Shown piece after piece: positions 1-6,463 of a stretch of 37,272 nt of DNA. Source of the stretch: an uncultured Bacilli bacterium (GTDB lineage Bacteria; Bacillota_I; Bacilli_A; RF39; UBA660); NCBI GenBank assembly GCA_947628275.1, contig CANQZD010000002.1, forward strand, positions 1 through 37,272, written 5' to 3'. The position numbers and the translations under genes were made by a program. Below the pieces are notes generated by a model that had not been told where the DNA came from, searched no databases, and saw only the letters and a list, made by a program, of their open reading frames with translations. Each line of letters opens with the position of its first letter. The stretch's first letter is position 1.

Positions 1-873
1 TTTTATTTATTAAATGATAAAATAGTCAAAAAGCTATTTACTAATGGTTCAAAAGCTAGTGAAGAATTTTTATATTTAATAATAAGTACAGTTCTAAAAA
101 TACCCAAAGAAAAACTAAAAAGAGATTTTAAATTATTACATCCCGAAATAGGATTAAACGATAAAAATATTAATTCTGAAGCTGATTTAGTATTTGAAAA
201 TGAAAATTATTATATATCATTAGAAATAAACTATAATAATTATAAAAGCTTAATAGGAAAAAACTTCTCATATGTTTGTATATTATATTTACGAGATATA
301 AAGAATAAAAAAAATTATAAAAATCTAAAAGAAATATATAGCATAAATATTGATGGCTTTGATTATTTTGGAAGAAATGAATTTATATATGAAAGTGAAT
401 TAATAGAAAACAAATTACTACTAAAAAGGAATTTAGGAATTCATTATATAGATATAAATCTTGAATATTTACAAAAGTTGGGCTATAATGATATTATAAA
501 CAAAGAAGAAATAGAAAAAGCATGTTATATATTTGTATGTCAAAATGAAGAAATATTAGATAGGATATATGGTGATAGTTATATGAGTGAATTCAAAAAA
601 GAAGCTGAAAAATTAAGCAGTGAACTAGATGAAATGTTTTACTATGATAAAGAAAAATTAGATCAAGAAATAGCTTTTAATAATGGGTTAACAAGAGGTA
701 AAAAAGAGGGCATTGAAAAAGGTATAAAAGAAGGCTTGAAAGAAGGCAAAATTGCTGGAGCAAAAGAAAAAAGTCTTGAAATTGCCAAGAATATGTTAGA
801 ACAAAAAATTAATATTGATTTAATAGAAAAATCAACTGGACTAAGTAAAGAAGAAATAGAAAATATTAGATAG
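1..873 (+). CDS. Rpn family PD-(D/E)XK nuclease / putative transposase, 5' partial
   Basis: An open frame runs from the first base to TAG at 871-873 (290 codons, start outside the window). The visible part holds the core of the Rpn (recombination-promoting nuclease, YhgA-like) fold: Asp62 in EADLVF and Glu75-x-Asn77 in SLEIN, spaced like the D...ExQ/N active site of this family (codons near 184 and 223). A linker follows, then a charged helical tail with six four-residue repeats beginning with Gly (GKKE, GIEK, GIKE, GLKE, GKIA, GAKE; about 693-765), and a final helix ending near TGLSKEEIENIR. Rpn proteins are known DNA endonucleases; some act against phage and are blocked by a small protein translated from their own 3' end. 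The terminal residues after ENI come from a duplication junction. The family call is firm; activity cannot be judged without the N-terminus. Confidence 0.8.
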   Translation, partial: FYLLNDKIVKKLFTNGSKASEEFLYLIISTVLKIPKEKLKRDFKLLHPEIGLNDKNINSEADLVFENENYYISLEINYNNYKSLIGKNFSYVCILYLRDIKNKKNYKNLKEIYSINIDGFDYFGRNEFIYESELIENKLLLKRNLGIHYIDINLEYLQKLGYNDIINKEEIEKACYIFVCQNEEILDRIYGDSYMSEFKKEAEKLSSELDEMFYYDKEKLDQEIAFNNGLTRGKKEGIEKGIKEGLKEGKIAGAKEKSLEIAKNMLEQKINIDLIEKSTGLSKEEIENIR

Positions 874-1131
874 GATATATGGTGATAGTTATATGAGCAA
901 ATTCAAAAAAGAAGCTGAAAAATTAAGCAATGAACTAGATGAAATGTTTTACTATGATAAAGAAAAATTAGATCAAGAAATAGCTTTTAATAATGGGTTA
1001 ACAAGAGGGAAAAAAGAAGGTTTGAAAGAAGGCAAAATTGAAATAGTAAAAAAAATGTTATCTCGTGGTGATAGTTTAGATGATATTAAAGAAATAACTG
1101 GTTTATCAAAAGAAGAAATAGAAAATATTTA
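551..1131 (+). repeat. Imperfect tandem direct repeat of the rpn 3' end
   Basis: The sequence from 551 recurs from 861, an offset of exactly 310 bases. Roughly the first 160 bases differ at only about five positions. The copies then diverge in the four-residue-repeat tail and match again over the last 30 bases. Because 310 is not a multiple of three, the second copy lies in another frame, and the first copy ends at a TAG made from repeat sequence. Confidence 0.85.
583..873 (+). CDS. Candidate internal small protein (RpnS-like) inside the rpn gene
   Basis: An in-frame ATG at 583 is preceded by GGTGAT at 571-576, six bases upstream, which is good Shine-Dalgarno spacing for this genome. It would give a 96-residue protein made only of the linker, the four-residue repeat helix and the tail. 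In characterised rpn genes a small protein starting inside the gene dimerises with and inhibits the full-length nuclease. The same ATG and ribosome site occur upstream of the separate copy at 893, which supports use of both. Internal translation itself is inference. Confidence 0.4.
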   Translation: MSEFKKEAEKLSSELDEMFYYDKEKLDQEIAFNNGLTRGKKEGIEKGIKEGLKEGKIAGAKEKSLEIAKNMLEQKINIDLIEKSTGLSKEEIENIR

Positions 1132-1132
1132 A
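893..1132 (+). CDS. Free-standing copy of the Rpn C-terminal tail (RpnS-like, 79 aa)
   Basis: Starts at ATG 893 with the same GGTGAT ribosome site (881-886) as the internal ATG of the gene upstream, and ends at TAA 1130-1132. It begins MSKFKKEAEKLSNELDEMF, nearly identical to the internal product of the upstream gene. It has only three of the Gly-led four-residue repeats (GKKE, GLKE, GKIE), then a diverged stretch, and rejoins the first copy at TGLSKEEIENI. There is no nuclease domain. It may be a separately encoded inhibitor of the neighbouring nuclease, or a leftover of a partial duplication. That the reading frame and ribosome site are kept favours a coding gene; the function is inference. 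Confidence 0.55.
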   Translation: MSKFKKEAEKLSNELDEMFYYDKEKLDQEIAFNNGLTRGKKEGLKEGKIEIVKKMLSRGDSLDDIKEITGLSKEEIENI

Positions 1133-1134
1133 AA

Positions 1135-1166
1135 AACCCCGTTTCTATATTCAAGAAACTGAGGTT
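1135..1166 (+). terminator. Hairpin after the rpn tail copy, weak terminator candidate
   Basis: GTTTCT (1141-1146) pairs with AGAAAC (1154-1159), extended imperfectly by AACC and GGTT outside. It sits two bases after the stop of the small gene, but no T-run follows, so intrinsic termination is uncertain. It could instead stabilise the transcript end. Confidence 0.3.
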
Positions 1167-1194
1167 ACAATAAATTTGCTAGAATAAGTATATC

Positions 1195-1228
1195 TAACAA
1201 AAATTGGGGGATAAAAATATTCCCCTTT
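1195..1228 (-). terminator. Terminator of tRNA-Arg
   Basis: Read on the minus strand, GGGGA (1225-1221) pairs with TCCCC (1212-1208), and AATTTTTG follows. It lies about 25 bases past the tRNA 3' end, as expected for a single-gene tRNA transcript. Confidence 0.75.
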
Positions 1229-1252
1229 ATTTTATACTATTTTATAACACTA

Positions 1253-1329
1253 TGGTGTCCCAGGTAGGATTTGAACCTACGGCGTTTCGCTTAGGAGGCG
1301 AACCCTCTATCCACCTGAGGTACTGGGAC
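1253..1329 (-). tRNA. tRNA-Arg (anticodon CCT)
   Basis: On the minus strand the acceptor arms GTCCCAG (1329-1323) and CTGGGAC pair fully and are followed by discriminator A and an encoded CCA end (1255-1253). The anticodon stem TTCGC/GCGAA closes the loop CTCCTAA, giving anticodon CCT, which reads AGG. A TTCAAAT T-loop is present. The length is 77 nt, with its own promoter and terminator. It lies between the rpn remnant and the tyrS operon; tRNA genes often border accessory DNA, but no attachment-site repeat is seen. Confidence 0.95.
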
Positions 1330-1337
1330 TTAATAAT

Positions 1338-1366
1338 ATCTTATCACAATTTTAAAACCTTTGTAA
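1338..1366 (-). promoter_or_regulatory. Promoter of tRNA-Arg
   Basis: Minus strand: -35 TTACAA (1366-1361), 17-base spacer, -10 TAAGAT (1343-1338), followed 8 bases later by the tRNA 5' end. Its -35 hexamer is the complement of the -35 of the promoter facing the other way. Confidence 0.6.
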
Positions 1367-1389
1367 TAAAAATATAAATATGGTATCAT
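1361..1389 (+). promoter_or_regulatory. Promoter of the membrane protein - tyrS operon
   Basis: -35 TTGTAA (1361-1366), 17-base spacer, -10 TATCAT (1384-1389), then a ribosome site AGAGGTGA at 1400-1407 ahead of the TTG start at 1412. The -35 box is shared back to back with the tRNA promoter. Confidence 0.5.
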
Positions 1390-1411
1390 ATATTTAGAAA
1401 GAGGTGACGAT

Positions 1412-2350
1412 TTGACAAAGTTTAAAACCTTTATAGCAGCCATCTTGTCAGTTCTTGTTATAATTGCTTTGATTGGTTTTACTGGTTGTTATACGATAAA
1501 GCATCATATTAACAGTGAAATGATTAAACAAACTATAACTGATAATGATTTTAGTGGATTTTTAGATAATGTTTATCAAGAACATCAAGACTTACTAGAA
1601 AACACTAAAGAAGTTTTTAATATTTTACATCTTCCTGAGGATGCTATTGAACAAATTATTAATACTGATGCTACTAAAAATTTTTTAGGCATCTATGTTG
1701 CTAATAGTGTAGATGCCATTTTAGGAGAAAAAACAACTCATTTTTTAACTAAAGAAGATTTAAAGTCGTTACTTAAAGATAATTTAGACATTTTGCAACA
1801 AAATATGCCTAGTGAAGAAAAAAACTTTTTAGAAAATTATGAAAATAAAGCTTATGAATATCTTGATATTCATGGTGATGAAATAATTTCATATTTCCCT
1901 AATCCCCAAGATATTTTAAAAGAAGTAAATCAAGATGAAATTAAAATAACGGGTAACATATCTTTAAAAGATGCTATCACAATTTTAAATTTCATTTCTA
2001 ATTCTCAATTTCTACTTATTTATGCAATTAGCATTCTGATAATATTATTACTTATTTATTTGCTTAAAAGACCAATCCAATGGTCAAAATACTTTACTTT
2101 TATTTTTACTAGTTATGCCTTTATTATGATTGCTGTTGAAATTATTATTTTGACGATTATTAAAAAGATTTTTATGAATGAATTAGACAACATAAAAAAT
2201 ATTATTAACTATTTAATAAATGGGGTTAGTAAAACTTTATGGCTTTTTATCATTCCCGCAATTATTCTTGCTATAATTAGTTATATATTTTATCGAAAAA
2301 AAAAGGAGATTTTAAAACATGCGCAAGTATCTAACAAATTATCTAATTGA
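1412..2350 (+). CDS. Four-helix membrane protein with extracytoplasmic domain, unknown function
   Basis: 312 residues from a TTG start with AGAGGTGA just upstream; no better ATG is present. One membrane helix lies at about residues 8-26. A hydrophilic, mostly helical region of about 170 residues follows, presumably outside the cell, and then three membrane helices at about 200-218, 228-250 and 276-294 with a Lys/Arg-rich end. Cys26 follows a hydrophobic stretch, but the preceding residues (FTG) do not make a proper lipobox. I do not recognise a family. The next gene overlaps its 3' end by 32 bases and tyrS follows, so the three are co-transcribed. Confidence 0.8.
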   Translation: MTKFKTFIAAILSVLVIIALIGFTGCYTIKHHINSEMIKQTITDNDFSGFLDNVYQEHQDLLENTKEVFNILHLPEDAIEQIINTDATKNFLGIYVANSVDAILGEKTTHFLTKEDLKSLLKDNLDILQQNMPSEEKNFLENYENKAYEYLDIHGDEIISYFPNPQDILKEVNQDEIKITGNISLKDAITILNFISNSQFLLIYAISILIILLLIYLLKRPIQWSKYFTFIFTSYAFIMIAVEIIILTIIKKIFMNELDNIKNIINYLINGVSKTLWLFIIPAIILAIISYIFYRKKKEILKHAQVSNKLSN

Positions 2351-2639
2351 AGTAGAAAATTTACTTCACAAAAATCATTTAACTAAAGAAGAATTAGAAA
2401 ACTTAAAAACTAAAATTATGTTTTTTCAACATGAACGATTAATTCATTTGATTGTAACTTTGTTTTTTAGTTTATTTGCTATCATTTTTATGATTTTAGG
2501 AGTATTAAGTTATTATTTCTTAATAATCTTTGCTATATTATTAGTTTTTGTGATATTTTATATTTATCATTATTATTTTTTAGAAAAAAAAATTCAATAT
2601 TTATATACTTTATATGATAAATTAAGAGAAAGAGAGTAG
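2319..2639 (+). CDS. Small two-helix membrane protein, unknown function
   Basis: 106 residues starting at ATG 2319, with AAGGAG at 2303-2308 inside the preceding gene. The first 40 residues are charged and helical, and two close membrane helices lie at about 42-63 and 65-88. A charged tail ends in LRERE. The overlap with the preceding membrane gene suggests translational coupling and perhaps a joint complex. tyrS begins 7 bases after its stop. I see no recognisable domain. Confidence 0.75.
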   Translation: MRKYLTNYLIEVENLLHKNHLTKEELENLKTKIMFFQHERLIHLIVTLFFSLFAIIFMILGVLSYYFLIIFAILLVFVIFYIYHYYFLEKKIQYLYTLYDKLRERE

Positions 2640-2646
2640 TGATATT

Positions 2647-3864
2647 ATGACATTATGGGAAGATTTAGAATATCGAGGCTTAATTAAAGATGTAACCAAT
2701 CCGATATTAAAAGAAAAATTAAATCAAGGTGGTCTATCTTTTTACATTGGAGCAGACCCTACTGCTGAGAGTTTGCACATTGGTCAATTTCCAACCTTTT
2801 TAATGGTAGAAAGATTAAAAAGAGCTGGTCATAAACCTTATATACTAGTTGGTGGGGCAACCGGAAGAGTTGGTGACCCAAGAGGAACAGGTGAAAGAGA
2901 AAAAGCCGATATCAAAGTTATTGAGAAAAACTTTGTAAAAATTAAAAAACAAATGCAGCAATTATTTGGCAATGATGTAACAATTGTTAATAACTATGAT
3001 TGGTTTAAAGACATTAATTATATTGATTTTTTAAGAGATGTAGGCAAATATATTAACGTTAATTATATGCTAAATAAAGATTTAGTTAAAAGACAATTAG
3101 ATATTGGTATTTCTTATGCTGAATTTTCTTACATGTTAATTCAAGGTTATGATTTTAAAAAATTATATGATTTATATGGAGTAACCTTACAATTTGGTGG
3201 TTCTGATCAATGGGGAAATTTAACAACGGGAATTGAATTAATTAGAAAATTAAATAATGAAGAAGTTTTTGCTTTTAGTATGCCTTTAACAACTGATTCT
3301 AATGGTATGAAATTAGGTAAGTCTTATGGTAATGCTCTATGGCTTGATAAAGAAAAAACTTCCAGTTATGAATTATACCAATATATGTTAAATTTTGAAG
3401 ATGTAATGATGGAAGATTATTTAAAAAGATTTACTTTCTTAACTAAAGAAGAAATTGATAACATTATGAAAGAACATAATTTAAAACCGGAACTTCGTCT
3501 TGCTCAGAAAAAATTAGCTGAAGAAGTAATTACATTTTTACATGGCAAAGATGAATATCTTCATGCCAAAGAAGTATCCGAAGCTTTATTTACAGGTAAT
3601 GTAGCATCTTTAACTGACGAAGAAATCTTACAAGTATTTAAAGGAGTTCCAACATTTAATTATCAAGAAGATGAAGTATTAATTGACATTTTAGTTAATA
3701 ATCAAATTACCTCATCTAAAAGAGAAGCAAGAGAATTTTTAACCAATAATGCTATTAGCATTAATGGTCAAGTTATTAATGACGAAAATGCTAAATTGCC
3801 TAGGGAAAGAAAATATAATATAATAAGAAGAGGCAAGAAAAAATATTATATTCTTACTAAATAA
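2647..3864 (+). CDS. tyrS: Tyrosine--tRNA ligase
   Basis: Class I aminoacyl-tRNA synthetase that charges tRNA-Tyr in the cytoplasm. 405 residues, close to the usual bacterial TyrRS length of about 420. The HIGH signature is HIGQ at 44-47, the tyrosine and ATP site continues through GGSDQWGN (184-191), and the KMSKS loop is KLGKS at 222-226. An S4-type RNA-binding domain fills the last 60 residues or so. ATG 2647 follows the small membrane protein by 7 bases. There is no T-box leader before it, although tyrS is often T-box controlled in Bacillota, so here expression appears to depend on the upstream operon promoter. Confidence 0.97.
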   Translation: MTLWEDLEYRGLIKDVTNPILKEKLNQGGLSFYIGADPTAESLHIGQFPTFLMVERLKRAGHKPYILVGGATGRVGDPRGTGEREKADIKVIEKNFVKIKKQMQQLFGNDVTIVNNYDWFKDINYIDFLRDVGKYINVNYMLNKDLVKRQLDIGISYAEFSYMLIQGYDFKKLYDLYGVTLQFGGSDQWGNLTTGIELIRKLNNEEVFAFSMPLTTDSNGMKLGKSYGNALWLDKEKTSSYELYQYMLNFEDVMMEDYLKRFTFLTKEEIDNIMKEHNLKPELRLAQKKLAEEVITFLHGKDEYLHAKEVSEALFTGNVASLTDEEILQVFKGVPTFNYQEDEVLIDILVNNQITSSKREAREFLTNNAISINGQVINDENAKLPRERKYNIIRRGKKKYYILTK

Positions 3865-3906
3865 TTTTATCTTTTATAAAAACTATTATACGGGGGAAGT
3901 GAGAAA

Positions 3907-4380
3907 ATGGATTACATTGGTTTGCCAGATGATGTTTTATTTTTAGTAAAAGATATTGACTAATGTCTATTAGCTAAAGATTATGAAAGAACATATTTTT
4001 TAATTATTAGTTATGGAAAAATGATTCCTCAATTAAATCGCCAATTATATCTTGAAATTTTGTTAAATCATCTTAGTAAATTTATAAATCGAGAAGATAT
4101 TTGTCTTAAAATAGCAAATAATACTATTACTATTAATAAAAAATTGTTAGAGTTAAATAAATATTTATTAACGAAAATTAAACAAATTAAACAACCAACT
4201 GATGAACAAAATTATTTATTATTAACTTTAATTAAAAATTTTTGGCTTATCAGTCATTATGAAACGGATTGTGCTTTAGTAAATATTAATCCTGAACGAA
4301 CATATTATTATGATAAAAATAAACAAGAGATAACAGCTAAATTTGCCCAAAATGAAGAATTAAAATTAAGTATAAAGTAA
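3907..4380 (+). pseudogene. Unknown gene interrupted by one in-frame stop
   Basis: A strong ribosome site (GGGGGAAG) precedes ATG 3907. After 18 codons (MDYIGLPDDVLFLVKDID) a TAA at 3961-3963 stops the frame, yet the same frame stays open for another 138 codons to TAA 4378-4380. Most likely a single nonsense change (for example CAA to TAA) broke a 157-residue gene. The downstream part could be re-initiated at ATG 4021 (119 residues), but only a weak GGAA lies ahead of that. The encoded protein is Leu/Lys/Asn-rich, helical and soluble; I do not recognise it. It sits between tyrS and gpr, and its 3' end carries the -35 region of the gpr promoter. Confidence 0.6.
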
Positions 4381-4399
4381 ATTTATAAAAACCATAATA
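4370..4399 (+). promoter_or_regulatory. Candidate forespore sigma-G/sigma-F type promoter of gpr
   Basis: GTATA (4370-4374) fits the -35 pattern GHATR of sigma-G, and CATAATA (4393-4399) fits the -10 pattern CATNNTA, with an 18-base spacer. gpr is a forespore gene in B. subtilis, so this class of promoter is expected. It starts inside the 3' end of the broken gene and ends 16 bases before the gpr ATG. Confidence 0.55.
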
Positions 4400-4415
4400 T
4401 TAATGGTGAAGTATT

Positions 4416-5150
4416 ATGAAACAAAATTTATTTTTAGATGCTGCCTTACCATTAGAAAAAGATTATTTAATTGCTAGTCAAAAAGAAAAAAATGTTTTAA
4501 TAAAGCATTATTATGTTAAAGAAGAAAAAAACTATAAAATTAAGCATGATAAAGGTGATTATTTTACTATTTCTTTTGATGATATAGTTATTTATCAAGA
4601 AAGTAAAAGTCTCGAAAAAATTATTTCAAAAATTTTTAAAATGTTTTTAAAAAAATATCATCATGGAGGAACAATCTTGATTTTAGGTTTAGGTAATTCT
4701 AGTATTTTAGGTGATTCTTTTGGTATCAAAACTTTAAATAAAATTATAGCTACTAATCATTATAATGATATTTATACTATTCCTAAAGTAGCTCTTTTTT
4801 CACCTGAAACAACTAATAAAACGGGCATTTCATCTTTTAAGTTAATTTCCATGGTTATTAAAGATTTAAAACCAGATATTATTGTATTAATTGATTCTTT
4901 AGTAACTACTGATAATCAGCATATCAATCGTACTTTAGAAATTAATGATTGTGGTATTGTTTATGCTGATGCTTTAAAAGATAATAAATGTATCAATTCA
5001 AAAACTTTTAATATTCCCGTTATTACTATTGGTTATCCTACTTTATGGAATTGTAAAAAAGCCTACTATACTAAATTAAATTTAGAAGAAGATATTAGAA
5101 TAATGAGTAATATTATTGCCAAAGTAATAAATCAAATAATTATGTCATAA
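4416..5150 (+). CDS. gpr: Germination protease (GPR endopeptidase, peptidase family A25)
   Basis: GPR degrades small acid-soluble spore proteins when spores germinate. The family core is clear: LILGLGNSSILGDSFGIK (88-105), SPETTNKTGISS (129-140), PDIIVLIDSLVT (153-164), and a C-terminal IPVITIGYPT (200-209). The two aspartates expected to be catalytic in family A25 fall at Asp100 and Asp160. At 244 residues it is far shorter than the roughly 370 of Bacillus GPR; the N-terminal part ahead of the core is short and no obvious propeptide is left. Start ATG 4416 has GGTGAA at 4405-4410. It is followed by spoIIP as in B. subtilis. Confidence 0.9.
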   Translation: MKQNLFLDAALPLEKDYLIASQKEKNVLIKHYYVKEEKNYKIKHDKGDYFTISFDDIVIYQESKSLEKIISKIFKMFLKKYHHGGTILILGLGNSSILGDSFGIKTLNKIIATNHYNDIYTIPKVALFSPETTNKTGISSFKLISMVIKDLKPDIIVLIDSLVTTDNQHINRTLEINDCGIVYADALKDNKCINSKTFNIPVITIGYPTLWNCKKAYYTKLNLEEDIRIMSNIIAKVINQIIMS

Positions 5151-5178
5151 ACTGACATTTTTTTTAATATTAATTTTG

Positions 5179-5184
5179 TATAAT
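5179..5184 (+). promoter_or_regulatory. Possible -10 box before spoIIP
   Basis: TATAAT at 5179-5184 lies 6 bases before the GGTGA ribosome site of spoIIP. The only -35-like sequence, CTGACA at 5152-5157, is 21 bases away, which is too far for sigma-A. The stretch ATAATACTAATGGTGAA closely matches the one before gpr, so a sporulation sigma factor may be involved; no clear sigma-E -35 is seen. Confidence 0.3.
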
Positions 5185-5200
5185 ACTAATGGTGAAAAAA

Positions 5201-6082
5201 ATGAAAAGATTTAAAAGTTCTAAAAAGCCTTCACTTAAATTTAAAATAATTAGTTTTATGATTTTATTTTCTATAGGCTTTTACTATGTTTTTTCTTATT
5301 TTATTAGTCCAGAAACTATTCTTGAAAATCTTAAAGAAAGATACTTTAATGATCATAATATCATTACTTACTATATTAATGATTTATTTGGTAGTCCAAA
5401 AGAAGATATGGGGTTTGGTAAAACAAAATATATAGCTGATCCGACTCCTTTAGAAAATAAAATAAATCCTGTAGTTTATCTATATAGTTCTCATCAAACA
5501 GAAGAATATTATGCTGATTTATTAATGGAACATGATATTATGCCTAGTGTTATGACTGCTAGTTATATTTTAAGAGAAAAATTAAATAATTTAAAAATTA
5601 ATACTATGGTTGAAACTAATGATATAAACGCTATTTTAACTAAACAAAATTGGAATTATTCGAAAAGTTATGATGCTAGTCGTCTTTTATTAGAACAAGT
5701 CAAAATAAATCATCCTACTTTAGATATTTTTATTGATATCCATCGTGATTCAATTCCTTATGAAAATTCTACTTTAGTAACCAATGATTTATCTTATGCT
5801 AAAGTTTTATTTGTGATTGGTACTGAACATGAAAATTATCAAGAAAATGAAGCCTTTGCTAGCCAAATAAGTGAAGCAATGAATAATCTTGTTCCTAATA
5901 TATCTAAAGGCATATTAGAAAAAAATGGTCAAGGAAATAATGGTGTATACAATCAAGATTTTTCTTCAAAAACAATCTTAATTGAAGTTGGTTCTTCATA
6001 TAATTATATAGCTGAAGTAACTGCTACAATGGATATATTAGCTAAAAGTCTTGCTTCAGTAGTAGGAGAGCAAAATGGATAA
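5201..6082 (+). CDS. spoIIP: Stage II sporulation protein P (peptidoglycan amidase)
   Basis: SpoIIP works with SpoIID and SpoIIM to thin septal peptidoglycan during engulfment. 293 residues from ATG 5201, chosen over the in-frame ATG 5189 because GGTGA (5191-5195) sits between them at proper distance. A membrane anchor spans about residues 14-34. The amidase core shows the expected zinc and catalytic positions: His98 and Glu101 in YSSHQTEEY, His181 in FIDIHRDS, and Glu262 in ILIEVGS. It is shorter than Bacillus SpoIIP (about 400) in the linker between anchor and amidase. It overlaps the next gene by 8 bases. The gene order supports the call. Confidence 0.93.
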   Translation: MKRFKSSKKPSLKFKIISFMILFSIGFYYVFSYFISPETILENLKERYFNDHNIITYYINDLFGSPKEDMGFGKTKYIADPTPLENKINPVVYLYSSHQTEEYYADLLMEHDIMPSVMTASYILREKLNNLKINTMVETNDINAILTKQNWNYSKSYDASRLLLEQVKINHPTLDIFIDIHRDSIPYENSTLVTNDLSYAKVLFVIGTEHENYQENEAFASQISEAMNNLVPNISKGILEKNGQGNNGVYNQDFSSKTILIEVGSSYNYIAEVTATMDILAKSLASVVGEQNG

Positions 6083-6404
6083 GTCTAAGAAGCCAAATTG
6101 GCTTTTAAGAATTCTAGGAATTCTATTTGTAATTTATTTATCTTTAACTATTGCTATTAATACCGGTTATTATGAAGCTAAACTAAGTGAAAAAACTACC
6201 ATTACTGAAGAAAGTATGCGGAAGTTTGAAGAAGACGTTAAAAATGGTGAAGAAGTTGACATTAAAGATTATGTAACTAATACATATGAAGATTATTCAA
6301 GTAATACTAGTAAAGCTGGAATAAAAGTTGCTAATGTAGTTGAAAAATTTATGACTAATGGTATTAATGATATTATTGATATTTTAAAAAAGTTATTTAC
6401 TTAA
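6075..6404 (+). CDS. YqxA-position small membrane protein
   Basis: 109 residues with one membrane helix at about 9-28, then an acidic extracytoplasmic region and a hydrophobic, helical end. It starts inside the last codons of spoIIP with GGAGAG upstream, so translation is coupled. In B. subtilis yqxA occupies exactly this place between spoIIP and lepA. The topology (short N-terminus, one helix, outside domain) also agrees, but I cannot confirm sequence homology by eye. A role linked to sporulation is inferred from position only. Confidence 0.7.
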   Translation: MDKSKKPNWLLRILGILFVIYLSLTIAINTGYYEAKLSEKTTITEESMRKFEEDVKNGEEVDIKDYVTNTYEDYSSNTSKAGIKVANVVEKFMTNGINDIIDILKKLFT

Positions 6405-6417
6405 AATTAAACTTTAA

Positions 6418-6446
6418 TTGTCAACCAGTTTAATTTTTTGTATAAT
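6418..6446 (+). promoter_or_regulatory. Sigma-A promoter of lepA
   Basis: -35 TTGTCA (6418-6423), 17-base spacer, -10 TATAAT (6441-6446). Transcription would begin near 6453, right at the AGGTGA ribosome site, leaving a leader of only about 11 bases before ATG 6464. Confidence 0.8.
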
Positions 6447-6463
6447 ATCCCTAGGTGAGACCG

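Noticed and set aside
2600-2646. T-box leader before tyrS
   Set aside because: Only 7 bases separate tyrS from the preceding gene; no room for a leader.
3961-3963. Recoding or readthrough of TAA
   Set aside because: TAA is the commonest stop in the window and no recoding structure is seen; a plain nonsense change is simpler.
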